NCBI GenBank assembly: GCA_028751875.1
Contig: CM054140.1
Span: forward strand, 27,653,730 to 27,717,729
Length of the DNA: 64,000 nt
Origin: Rapana venosa
Lineage: Eukaryota > Mollusca > Gastropoda > Neogastropoda > Muricidae
Reading direction: 5' to 3'
How positions within the stretch are numbered: the first letter of the stretch is position 1; each line of letters starts with the position of its first letter. The translations under genes were made by a program, and so were the position numbers. Below the pieces are notes generated by a model. The model was not told where the DNA came from. It worked only from the letters and a program-made list of their open reading frames with translations, and ran no database searches. Below are positions 12,170 through 21,094 of the stretch, piece after piece.

Positions 12170-12647
12170 CTTTCTCTATGTGGTTAAAATTTATATGATT
12201 TAAAGTTATCATACCAGCAACTACTGGTGCTAACAGGGTGCCAAAACGATAATACATCTCACAGCCAAGTGTCTCCAGCGACTTAGACAAAACAGGATCT
12301 TGTTCCAGGTCATATGCTAAGTCGGCTTCTGAGTCCACATTAAAGAACCTACTTGTTGCTTTAGCGTATATGCCAATAACAGTATGCCCTAGGCTTCTCA
12401 CCATTTTTGCTCCAAGAAGAGATTCATACCTAGTATAATACTTTATAATGTCTTGTGGTGGTAACTGCTGTACCTGTTCAACTGTTAGTTGTGTTCCTAA
12501 GTAATGCTTTGTTTTACCACAAGCAGCAAGAGAGTACAACTTCTCCTTATCCAGCAGATTCTTCTCATCAGTTATTTCTTCTTGACTAGAAACAGTAGAT
12601 GTCATCTGCAAAACCTCGTCGCAATTCATAATGTCTATCTTTATCAA
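12069..12647 (-). CDS. unknown protein, first gene of the minus-strand block
   Basis: An open frame of 192 codons is the most intact gene of the element. Residues 1-45 are acidic and polar. The middle contains LTVEQVQQLPPQDIIKYYTR and SLGHTVIGIYAKAT. Near residue 140 a hydrophobic stretch, FGTLLAPVVAGMIT, could be a membrane segment. The last 40 or so residues (after NHINFNH) overlap the start of the next gene in another frame, so the true C-terminus may be shorter and lie near 12,180. I know no enzyme family with these features. Its place at the head of a co-directional block suggests it is transcribed first, from a promoter near 12,650. Confidence 0.55.
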   Translation of the reverse strand: MIKIDIMNCDEVLQMTSTVSSQEEITDEKNLLDKEKLYSLAACGKTKHYLGTQLTVEQVQQLPPQDIIKYYTRYESLLGAKMVRSLGHTVIGIYAKATSRFFNVDSEADLAYDLEQDPVLSKSLETLGCEMYYRFGTLLAPVVAGMITLNHINFNHIEKDGRTEHSGEPTGSTGECDAAGMAADPSTSHNCH

Positions 12648-12672
12648 TATATTTTATATTAAACAATTATTG

Positions 12673-12866
12673 AATAAGTTCTTATCAGGTTCTTTGTAAG
12701 GTTCTTGTTTAGTTCTTATTAGGTTCTTGTTTTAGTTCTTGTTTTTAGTTATTGTTAGGTTTTTGTCAGGTTCTTGTTAGGCTCTTGTCAGGTACTAGGT
12801 TCGTAAATAAGTATTTGTGAAGTTCTTAAATAAGTATTTGTTAAGTTCTTGTCAGGTTCATAGTGT
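12673..12866. repeat. degenerate TTCTTGTTAGG array
   Basis: About 190 bp is built from irregular units around GTTCTTGTTAGGTTCTTGTT, with variants AGTTCTTATTAGG, GTTCTTGTCAGG and AAGTATTTGT(G/T)AAG. The array starts right after the head of the minus-strand gene block. It could be a promoter region, a subterminal repeat of the element, or an unrelated minisatellite. Confidence 0.7.
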
Positions 12867-12919
12867 AATTTTATGTTTTACCCATAACAAAAAGATAGTA
12901 TCACTTTCATTTTTTAGTG

Positions 12920-13079
12920 GAGAGATAGGGTAAAGGCCGACTCAAGGTAAACTGCTTTGTTTTCATATAAAACTATGCAACTATTGGTCCGATGAGGTGA
13001 AGCCGAATCGGACCAAAAGTTTCTGGTTTTATATGAAAAGGATGTAGTTGAGCTTGAGTGGGCCTTTACCCTATCTCTC
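12920..13079. repeat. 160-bp imperfect palindrome
   Basis: The left arm starts GAGAGATAGGGTAAAGGCC and the right arm ends GGCCTTTACCCTATCTCTC. The arms remain complementary inwards, with mismatches in the middle, through TCATATAAAAC / GTTTTATATGA. The core has TTGGTCCGAT at 12,984-12,993 facing ATCGGACCAA at 13,007-13,016. Both inner and outer pairs share a centre near position 13,000, so the whole stretch can fold as one long hairpin. It may be a palindromic MITE or a terminal structure of the neighbouring element. Confidence 0.9.
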
Positions 13080-13114
13080 TTGATTAAAGCAAAACAAAAC
13101 AAAACTCAACGTCG

Positions 13115-13160
13115 GGACATCATTTACTAAGCCCCCTACAGACGACAATGAATCGTTTGT
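13115..13160. repeat. short piece of repeat D
   Basis: ACTAAGCCCCCTAC and its flanks (GGGACATCAT before, GACGACA after) match 15,922-15,962 inside the long repeat D copy. Only this small segment is present. Confidence 0.5.
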
Positions 13161-13313
13161 CACAAAGCCAAATGCATTTTATTTCAGAGGGTAATAGATT
13201 AAATTACAAGACTTTTTCATCCAGCCCTCAAAAAGAAAAGAAAATGCTGAAAAAAACATAACAAAAGCATATGACAATTGAATACACACACATCGATACC
13301 AACAGAAGCACCT

Positions 13314-13314
<1 letters not shown>

Positions 13315-13397
<83 letters not shown>

Positions 13398-13480
13398 TAG
13401 ACAGATAGACAGACAGACAAACAGACAGACAGACAAAAGACACTCAGAGACAGAGACAGAGACATCAAGACAGAGAGAGG
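13315..13480. repeat. (GA)n followed by (ACAG)n microsatellite
   Basis: About 30 GA units grade into ACAG/ATAG units and then GAGACA units. It lies just beyond the 3' end of the minus-strand LINE and may be its tail or an expanded simple repeat. The Ser/Leu-rich frames read across it are not genes. Confidence 0.9.
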
Positions 13481-13499
13481 AACAAGAAGTAAGGAAACT

Positions 13500-15684
13500 G
13501 GATATAAATGTTGTATTAATACATCTTTGGAAGGAGGTACATCACACTGTTTCATCAAAAGATCATAATACATTGTTTTAATTTTTTTTCAGATTAGTTT
13601 CATTTTTAGTTGTGAGGGAAACCTATCCCACAGCTATCCCCCAGAAGGTGGCAGGATGGTTAAGACGTTCGCCTGCCAACAAGTTAACCGTGAGGTTCTG
13701 GGTTCGATTCCCAGCCTCGCCCTTTCTTCCCAGTTTGACAAAAAAATCGAACTGAATGTCAAAGTCCTTCGGATGAGACTATAAACCGAGGCCCCGTGTT
13801 TGAACGCATGCAGAACATCTTGGGCACATGTTAAATCCTGTTCCGCTTTTTGGAAGAGTAGGCCATTGTGTGCAGGTCGAAACAGAAGACAAAATTTACA
13901 AAACCGCATACACACGGGGACTGGAGGTAAAAAAGAACATGAGTGCTTATTCAATTATCCTCGATATAAAAGAATAAATAAATAAATATGCCAGAGTTGA
14001 TTTAAATAGAGTAATCTTAGGTAGACTGATCAAATTACAGTGTCTGAAATAATTTACTGTCAAGATGCTTTGTAATAAATATGGGGCATTTCCATGCAAG
14101 ATCTTATGCATCAAAAGTCCTTTATTGAAGAGAAGCTTGGACTTAAGGGGAAGAATATTAATATCTGAATGGTCAGCACCTGTTAAAGATGACTATTTGT
14201 TTAGGATAAGCTTTAGGGCGCCTTTATGCACCCTCACTATTAATTTAAGCAAATGATTGCTGGTTATATCCCACAGTGTAGATGCATAATTTATGGTTGT
14301 TTGATTGTAAGAATAAAAGAACATTTTTCTGGCATGAAGAGTTAGGGAGGTTTTTTTTTAAACTTATGGAGTTTGTATATTTTTGAGGCAATGTTTCTTG
14401 ACAGGTTTTGGATGTAGGGAGACCATAACAGGTTGTTGTCAATAATTATCCCTAAAATGTTGTGATGTGAGACTTCTTCACTTTTTTCATCGCCAATATA
14501 GAGAAATGGTAGATTGCTATTAAGGCTCTGTCATTTCCGTCTTGTGGAAATAAGCATAAATTTGGTTGTCATTGGATGAAGGGCCATATGGTTCAAATGA
14601 GTCCATTCCAGAAGTACATTTATATCTTCTTGCAAATTGCAAAAGACTTCCCAGAGTTAACATGGTTAATATAAATAGTGGTGTCATCTGTAAATAAATC
14701 ACAGGAAGCTTTTGTAAATAAGGGAAGATCATTAATGTAAATAGTAAATAAGGGACCCAGAATGGACCCTGTGGGACACCAAATGTAGTGGGTAGAAAAG
14801 TAAAAAAAATATTTGTTGACATAAACTTTTTGTTGTCTGTTAGAAAGGAAGAAAGATGTAAGATTTAAGGCATCAGGGGATAGTTTGTAATATACAAGTT
14901 TTCTTATTAGCAGATTGTGGTTGATAATATCAAAAGCCTTTGCAAAATCTGTGAAAAGAACTGTAAATACCATTTTATTCATATTAACAAACCATCTGTC
15001 TATAAGCTTTACATGGGCAGTGTGGCATAAGTGATTTGCTCTGAACTATACTGATTTGGGTGAATAAGGCTATTTTTATTTAAATGAGTAAGTAGGCATT
15101 TATTAATGTGCTTCTCTGATTGTTTTGAAAGGACAGATAGAATTGAGATGGTCTATAATTAGAGGGGTCGGTTTGATCTGATTAGGAGGAATAGTTTTAC
15201 TCTGTTTAAAGATATTTGGAAATTTATTTTTACTTAAACAAAGATTATAGATGTATGTGAGTGTCTCAGCTATAACTGGTGCATCTAATTTCAGGATTTT
15301 GCCATTCAAACTATCTAAGCCACAAGTTGCTGTTTGTTTTATACTTTTCAAAGCAGTAAATACTCCATGTGCGCTCATACATGGAATTCTTAGTTCGGAA
15401 TTAATAATTTTGTTGCTGCAAAAGGCTTCTAAAACATTCAAGTCATTAGATTTTGAGTTATGGATAGTTAGTGGTCAATCTGAGATAGTTGCGAAGTGGT
15501 GGTTTAAGGCATCAGCAAACATTTCATCTAAAACGTTTTCTGTTATATTACAATTCTTTTTGGTAAGAAGGTTGACAGCTTTCCATACAGACTTGCTGTC
15601 TATATTTTTGTTGATTAGATCTTCAAAGTATTTCTTTTTGTCAGCTCATATGAGGTAGGTTACATAATTTCTTTGCTTTTTTGT
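13500..15684 (-). pseudogene. LINE reverse transcriptase, broken
   Basis: The sequence resumes after the repeat D insertion with KKYFEDLINKNIDSKSVWKA near 15,600. It is followed by CGLDSLNGKILKLDAP near 15,310, the RT motif LFTDFAKAFDIINHNLL near 14,930, a frameshifted GVPQGP motif near 14,770, and CDLFTDDTTIY near 14,690. The last corresponds to the F/YADD box with Ala replaced by Thr. The thumb and C-terminal region read RVHKGALKLIL and NKGLLMHKILHGNAPYL at 14,060-14,240 and TLFKSTLAY near 14,000. Beyond the repeat B insertion, RFPSQLKMKLI at about 13,590-13,625 continues the protein. Confidence 0.85.
13645..13990 (+). mobile_element. SINE B (tRNA-headed), full copy
   Basis: A tRNA-like head contains an A-box-like TGGTTAAGACGTTCGCC and a B box GGGTTCGATTCCC at 13,700-13,712. 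The body carries GTCCTTCGGATGAGACTATA and AACGCATGCAGAAC, and the 3' end is GCTTATTC...TCGATATAAAAGAATAAATAAATAAAT. Related copies or tails lie at 19,180-19,395, 30,305-30,350, 48,850-49,095, 51,144-51,511 and 51,755-52,010. It interrupts the C-terminal end of the LINE reading on the opposite strand. Confidence 0.9.
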
Positions 15685-16540
15685 TTGTTTTTTTGCTGCC
15701 TCATATTCTGTGACGTCCCTCATCCCACTGTTTCCAAGCGGCTCATTCCAATCTCCCTGCCACAGCCACACCCCGATTTGTTATGTCTGATCCTCAGGGT
15801 CGGAAGTCCACAGGGAGGCCATCACTATCAGGCCGCCGTGGGGCCACCAGCCAGAGAGGCCCTGCACTGCTGCTGGGTCACTTTGGTGGTGTTCAGTGGT
15901 GCCTGTTCTGAGCTAACATACGCAGGACATCATCTACTAAGCCCCCTACTAACGACAGTATTAGCTCAGTCATGTAGCCAGACTGAGTGAGTTGCCCACC
16001 TGAGGTGGCAACCACCACGACGTCCCCCCAACGACCGTCCCCGCGAACCTCGAACCCCAAAGGCTTTGACACAAACTCACCACAGCACAGAAGTGTTTGG
16101 GCAAACCAAATCTGAGGTCACCATGAGACCAGAGCAACTGGGACCACCCAACCAGAGGCAATTTTTTTTTTATTGCATGATGATCAATGACAATGAGGAT
16201 GACGTAATGATGCTGCTGTGGAAGTGCATATGCTTTGAGACTACTTGACAGGGTTGTACTCTACGCTTACTTTTATAAAATATCCCGCGTCAACCGGCCT
16301 GAGAGATACAGACACCTGCAGTGTTGGTCAGGTAATTTGAGCAACACTCTCAAACTCACATCCCTTAAGTAGATGAAGCTCAACTATGTGGTCCCAGTCT
16401 TCCCACTGAGCCCACAGCACACTCACTCTGCGTATGAGCTGGCCGGATTCCGAAAAAATCCTATGACTCTTATGGGAATCGAACCCGCGACCTTCCAGTC
16501 CCTAACCCAAGGCGCTAACCACTGCGCCATGGCGGCTGGT
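15685..16540 (-). mobile_element. Repeat D, long tRNA-headed SINE-like element
   Basis: Read on the minus strand the element begins GCCATGGCGCAGTGGTTAGC and carries the B-box-like GGGTTCGATTCCC complement at 16,474-16,486. It then runs through a body of about 750 bp without coding capacity. Other copies are at 30,365-30,940 (minus), 18,170-18,410 (partial, minus) and 55,645-56,480 (plus). The flanks GCTTTTTTGT (15,675-15,684) and GCTTTTTGTA (16,541-16,550) look like a target duplication. It sits inside the LINE between the endonuclease and the RT. Confidence 0.85.
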
Positions 16541-16559
16541 GCTTTTTGTATTCTTGATT

Positions 16560-17545
16560 CTTTCCTTTTCTCAAAAGATAATCTCTTTGATATATATGTT
16601 TGTGTATTTCTTTTTTCAGCCATGGAGGTTGATTGGTAGTTGACTCTTTTGGTCTGAAGGGGAACATTCTTATTATAAATACTGTAACAATCATTGTATG
16701 ATAGTTCTATGGACTGATCTACATGGTCTAAAGGTAAAATTATTAGATCTGAAGGATATTCATTATCATCAAAATTAGAAACATTCCTATAAGTGATAAT
16801 TTTGTGAATATTTTTTGGAAATTGCAACCTTTTTCTTTACACCATGTAAAACAGATAGGGAAATAATCAATACAACCAAATATTGGAACATTTATTTCAA
16901 TGATTGAATTCTGGTTATTAACATGTATGTGGTCAATTACAGTCTTAGAGTTTTTTTGTTACACGTGATGGTGATTTTATTAATTGCCTTAAATTGAAAG
17001 ATTTATATGTTTGTGTCCACCTGTTATTAGGTTTTAATAAATCAATGTTAAAGTCACCTAACAGTAAACAATATTTGGAATCTTCATTAATGTCATCCAT
17101 CATAGAATAATAATAATTATCAGTCCACTCTGAAGTTTCTGCAGGATTTCAATAAAGGAAACATATGAGAACTGGCTTGGAATGCTTTATTTTAACTTCT
17201 ATCCATATTGATTCCACGCTATGTTGTTCTAAGTTGCAAATGCTTTAAACTGTATCGACTGATGAATGTCACGTACTCAACCAGTTTCACCAAAACAATT
17301 AGGATCTCTGCAGATTACTTTATATCCTGATATTGAAATATCATCAGAAATGTGAGAAGTTAAGTGTGTTTCTGAAAATCCAAATAAGTGAAAGTTTTCC
17401 CCTGTATTTGAAAAGATTGATGAAAATTCTGTTACTTTGTTTATTTCATGATTGATGTTTAAATGCCCAATATGTAGATCATCTTTAAATAGCCAGGACA
17501 AACAACGAAGCAAATCACAAAAAGAAACTTCAAAAATTCCCAATG
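16560..17545 (-). pseudogene. LINE endonuclease domain (EEP type), broken
   Basis: This domain nicks target DNA to prime reverse transcription. Landmarks are LHIGHLNINHEINKVTEF near 17,450, the catalytic Glu region FSETHLT near 17,360, LLGDFNIDL near 17,050, and TVIDHIHVN near 16,940, which contains the Asp-His pair. Further down, NTDN-like spacing leads into SYNDCYSIY and the pre-RT linker SMAEKRNTQTY before the repeat D insertion at 16,540. Frames are broken several times. The order matches apurinic-like endonucleases of CR1/L2/Jockey-group LINEs. Confidence 0.8.
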
Positions 17546-17560
17546 AGATTCAAAGGCTGC

Positions 17561-18169
17561 AAAGTCAATGAATAACACACAAATTAATCTGATTTTAGAT
17601 TCAGCAAATATGACATGACAAAGAACTATACGCAAACATCTTCAAATCAATCAGAGTAAAGATATTCTCCAAAAGAATTACCTGCAGCCAAGAAAGGGTC
17701 TAGAACCAAGACATCAATAATAGCACATACCATACATGCTTAAACATCCTCATGTGTTAAAAGGAGTCCAGTACAGTGTGTATATCAAGTCATATTCATG
17801 GAATGGGCATATGGGTACCTTTCTTGCAGTGTTATGAGTTCAGAACCCTCAGAAAGGAAATTCCAGGCATAGGGGTGGAAGTAATCTTTAAATGGAGAGG
17901 GACAATGAAGGGGTGGTGTAAGTGGCATAGGATTGTTGAATTCCAGAGAAGGATGTGAGAGATGGGTATCACTAGGGAGCATGGGAGGAGGTGCTGCTGG
18001 AGACTGCTGGATCTGTGGAGCGTGAATGTGAGCTTCCTCTGTTAAAGTGAGAATCAGCAGGAGGATACATTAGTTTGTGTCCTTGGAATAAGAGGAGGAT
18101 AGTGCTGGATAGAGGACAGAGGAGGACATAGTGCAGACTTAGACTTATCCCCCAAACTTCCCACAACAA
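17561..18169. other. no gene seen
   Basis: The 600 bp has ordinary base composition but no coding frame that I can support, no repeat family shared within the window, and no RNA-like fold that stands out. It could be the 5' untranslated part of the LINE or unique sequence. Confidence 0.5.
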
Positions 18170-18410
18170 CCTTCTCCTATTAACCTCCGACCAGGACGGC
18201 TCTTAGGACAACTCACTACAGGCGTAAAAGTGTATGGGAAACCGAAACTGAGGTCACCGTGAGACCAAAGCAGCAGGGGCCACCATATGATAAACCATTT
18301 TCTGTTCATTGCCTGGTGATCAACAGTGATGAGGATGATAGAACAGTGATACTATGGAAGTGCATCAGCGGTGAGAGTTCTTGACAGCTGCATCCTACCT
18401 TGATTAAGGA
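18170..18410 (-). repeat. repeat D, internal fragment
   Basis: GAAACTGAGGTCACCGTGAG, CTGGTGATCAACAGTGATGA and ACTATGGAAGTGCAT match the 16,090-16,260 part of the long repeat D copy, in the same orientation. The tRNA-like head and the 3' end are missing. Confidence 0.75.
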
Positions 18411-18557
18411 CTGCTTATTACCATGATTGGCCATTGGTTCAAACAAGCTGGTGTCTTAGCTGTGGTTGAAGATTTCAGACTGACAGTGCTTTTTGCCACG
18501 CTTCTTCAGTCAGGGTGTTGCTTTCGTGGTTGCCTGGGCAATAATCCAGAGCAGTAC

Positions 18558-18800
18558 TACCGCTGCTGCTGCTGCTGCTGTTGTTGCTGCTACTATTATA
18601 AAGCTTGCTGCTACTGTTGTTGTGCTGCCGCTGCTGCTAGCTCCTGTTGCTGCAGATAAAGTGGCTGAGCTGGTTGTGATGATAATAACAACAATGATGA
18701 CAACGATGATGCTGATGATGTAAATGTTTGGAGGTGGTGGAGGTGGTAGTGGTTGTTGTGGTGATGATGGTGGTCGTCGTCATCATGGTAGTGATTGTGA
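18558..18800. repeat. triplet repeats (GCT)n, (GAT)n, (GGT)n
   Basis: Imperfect GCT/GTT triplets at 18,560-18,655 are followed by GAT/AAC triplets to 18,722 and GGT/GTC triplets to 18,800. The polyalanine, polycysteine and polyaspartate frames across it are artefacts of the repeats. Confidence 0.85.
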
Positions 18801-19179
18801 CGGTGATTAAATAAATTAATAATATTCAGGATATTAAGCTGTACTTTTTTTTAGACATTAAAAAAATGCTGACATAGTAATTCAATAACAAACCCAACGA
18901 CAATACCAGCAGGAGTAATAACACACTGCACTCAGATTGTCCTCAGTCCCCCAAAACAGAAGAAACTCATCAAATGAAAACTTTTATTGAGCAACAAACA
19001 AAATAATACCAACAATACAGTTACAAGTTTAAACTTAGAACCATGATGACTTTTTTTTTTACTGTAACGGAGTGGACATATTTGATGTCCCATCTCTGCA
19101 TAGTCTTGGGGTAAATGGTATAGTCTCACAGTTACAATGTGGGCTCTATAAAGAAACTACATACATTTTATTCATCACC

Positions 19180-19400
19180 GTAAAGATGAAGTGTATGCAA
19201 GGGAAGGTTTTGAACCACCACCCAATGAAACAGACCGATGCACAATTTGCAGGTGTGTCCCCAGATAGTAACACACATTGCTCTGATTACATGGGAAGTA
19301 ATGTAATTACCACCCCATCACATTACTGCATACACACGGGGACGATATGAAAAAAGCACGAGTGCTTATTCATATCCTCAAAATAAAAGAATTTTTAAAA
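19180..19400 (+). repeat. SINE B, 3' part
   Basis: The end of this segment, CATACACACGGGGACG, then AAAAAAGCACGAGTGCTTATTC and TCCTCAAAATAAAAGAA (given here in pieces), matches the 3' end of SINE B at 13,905-13,980. The tRNA-like head is absent and the middle is only loosely similar. Confidence 0.75.
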
Positions 19401-19422
19401 ATTAATTTTAAAAATACTAAAA

Positions 19423-19712
19423 GAATATTTACAGAGACATAACTACCTTAGAAATAGTAGTAAGACCAATGATAAAGGACAAAAGAATAAAGATATTAAA
19501 AAAATTACTAAACAGAATATTTACAGAGACATAACTACTTTAGAAATAGTAGGAAGATTGGTGATAAAGCAACCAAAAAAAAAGCTGAAGGAATTTCTGT
19601 AATTCCTCTGGTGCTTAATGGATATGTGTAATAATTCCTCTGGTGCTTAATGAATTTCTGTAATAATTCTTCTGGTGCTTAATGGATTTCTGTAGTAATT
19701 CTTCTAGTGAGG
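19423..19712. repeat. compound minisatellite
   Basis: Two units of roughly 90 bp share AATATTTACAGAGACATAAC and TTAGAAATAGTA (starting about 19,423 and 19,515). They are followed by four units of about 31 bp with TAATTCCTCTGGTGCTTAAT and GAATTTCTG variants at 19,589-19,712. Confidence 0.85.
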
Positions 19713-19798
19713 ATCCAGATCTGGGTACTTTACAATTAAAATCAAAATACAGGTGCATATCACACAAACACAGAGTGAGTGAGTAAAGAGGAGAGAGG

Positions 19799-19832
19799 AG
19801 AGAGAGAGAGAGAGGAGAGAAGAGAGAAGGAG

Positions 19833-19891
<59 letters not shown>
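19799..19891. repeat. (GA)n microsatellite
   Basis: GAGA runs with GAAGAGAG and GGAGAG interruptions. There is no coding value. Confidence 0.95.
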
Positions 19892-19892
<1 letters not shown>

Positions 19893-19899
19893 CAATGAA

Positions 19900-20126
19900 A
19901 GTCAGTCAGATTCAACCAGTCTACTGTTGGCCCTCGCTCTTTCTCTGTTTCTGGTCCATTGATCTGGAATGACCTCCCTCTCTTCCTTGCCAAAAGCCTT
20001 CTTATGACGCTTTTGAATCCGGCCTTAAGACACATTTATTTCAAAGCAAAGTTTCTCCCCTCTTGTTCCATTTCATTTTTGTCCCTGCCCTCAACAGCCA
20101 AAACCCCATCACCCTGTGGAGAGTAA

Positions 20127-20198
<72 letters not shown>

Positions 20199-20385
20199 TG
20201 AGGGTGTGCGTGTGTGTGCGTGCGTGCGTGTGTGCGAGCGTGTGTGTATACATTTGAATTTGAAAAAAAATCATATTAATTGTAACAGGCTGTGTGGAAT
20301 GAGTAGGATGAATGAGAGCGCTTGGATTTGTTTTGTTGCAAGATATAGCGCTATATAAATTCCATGTATTAATATGATGATGATA

Positions 20386-20419
<34 letters not shown>

Positions 20420-20462
20420 GATGATGACGATGATGATGATTATGATTATCATTATTATTAGA
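19900..20462 (+). mobile_element. 3' end of an L2-like LINE
   Basis: The plus strand reads SFSVSGPLIWNDLPLSSLPK at about 19,935-19,995 and, after a frameshift, NPALRHIYF near 20,020. This matches the conserved C-terminal end of L2/CR1-type LINE proteins, where RSFS...P.WN.LP and a Lys/Leu-rich helix precede the stop. A (GT)n tract at 20,131-20,249 lies in the 3' untranslated part. The 3' tail GAGCGCTTGGATTTG ... AGCGCTATATAAATTCCATG ends in (GAT)n at 20,374-20,460. Confidence 0.75.
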
Positions 20463-20499
20463 TAGAGTGGCCATCAAAGTTCAAAAGGAAAACTAACCT

Positions 20500-20895
20500 T
20501 TGGTTTAAGAATTTTTTTTCATTTCATAACATTATCAAATGCTTTTCCTTTTTGAGATTCATCAAATCTCTTTTGGGTCATTAGTTTTGTAAAGTATTTC
20601 CTAATCCTCCTTTTATCTCATATGAATTGCTCATGATCACATCTGTCTTCGTTCATTTCGCAAATGTTTTTCTTCAGTGCTTCTCTGTTAATCAGGTTTC
20701 TTTTTTCCCTTGTGTATTGCTTCCTTTTTTCTTTCTTTGCATAATTTAACACAATACACTCTAACATTTATACATCCTTTCCTTTTATCAAATCCATGCA
20801 AAAGAGTATTGTAGCTTACATCTGGAATACATGAATGTCTGCTGAACAGTTCTCCACATCCTTCAGAAATGTAGTGTACAAGATGGAACACTAAC
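20500..20895 (-). other. unassigned coding-like segment
   Basis: The minus strand reads HYISEGCGELFSRHSCIPDV and then YNTLLHGFDKRKGCI up to KKEAIHKGKK. After a frame change it continues with NREALKKNICEMNEDRCDHE, RRIRKYFTKLMT and KGKAFDNVMK. Charge pattern and composition look like a genuine protein rather than random sequence. It could be a linker or 5' region of a LINE ORF or part of another transposon. I do not recognise it. Confidence 0.25.
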
Positions 20896-21094
20896 TCACT
20901 TCACATCCTAATGGGGTGACCAAATACGGTGATAACAACTTTCATGCATTCTGTTATAACAATTCCATCATAGAAACTGTTCATAGACTGACACTTGTGC
21001 ACTACATGCAACATACTTTGCTTTCTTCTCCTTTCACTATGTGTTTTGCAGATCTGTCAGTCTTTCCACCTTGCAGCACAGCATGCCAACACTC

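Larger units (their letters stand above)
6462..12647. mobile_element. Polinton/Maverick-like element, decayed
   Basis: A plus-strand protein-primed-type family B DNA polymerase converges on a minus-strand set of an rve integrase, two small membrane proteins, a basic protein and one unknown protein. Co-occurrence of this polymerase type with a retroviral-like integrase is the hallmark of Polinton/Maverick DNA transposons and related virus-like elements. No packaging ATPase, cysteine protease or jelly-roll capsid gene is visible in the 6.2 kb, so the copy is either internally deleted or belongs to a reduced lineage. Terminal inverted repeats and target duplication were not found. The left end runs into poor sequence, and the right end is followed by a repeat array and a palindrome. 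Frameshifts in the polymerase and a nonsense codon in the integrase indicate it is inactive. Confidence 0.8.
13500..17560 (-). mobile_element. CR1/L2-like LINE with two nested SINEs
   Basis: One non-LTR retrotransposon can be followed on the minus strand from its endonuclease (17,545 down to about 16,560) through the pre-RT and reverse transcriptase (about 15,680 down to 13,990) to a C-terminal piece at 13,500-13,640. Repeat D interrupts it at 15,685-16,540 and repeat B at 13,645-13,990. Removing both leaves about 2.9 kb of element. The ORF carries many frameshifts and stops. Confidence 0.85.

Noticed and set aside
13217..13573. Ser/Leu-rich open frames over GA/CT tracts
   Set aside because: They are direct translations of dinucleotide repeats and exist in all frames. 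The same holds near 19.8, 39.1, 45.7 and 62.0 kb.
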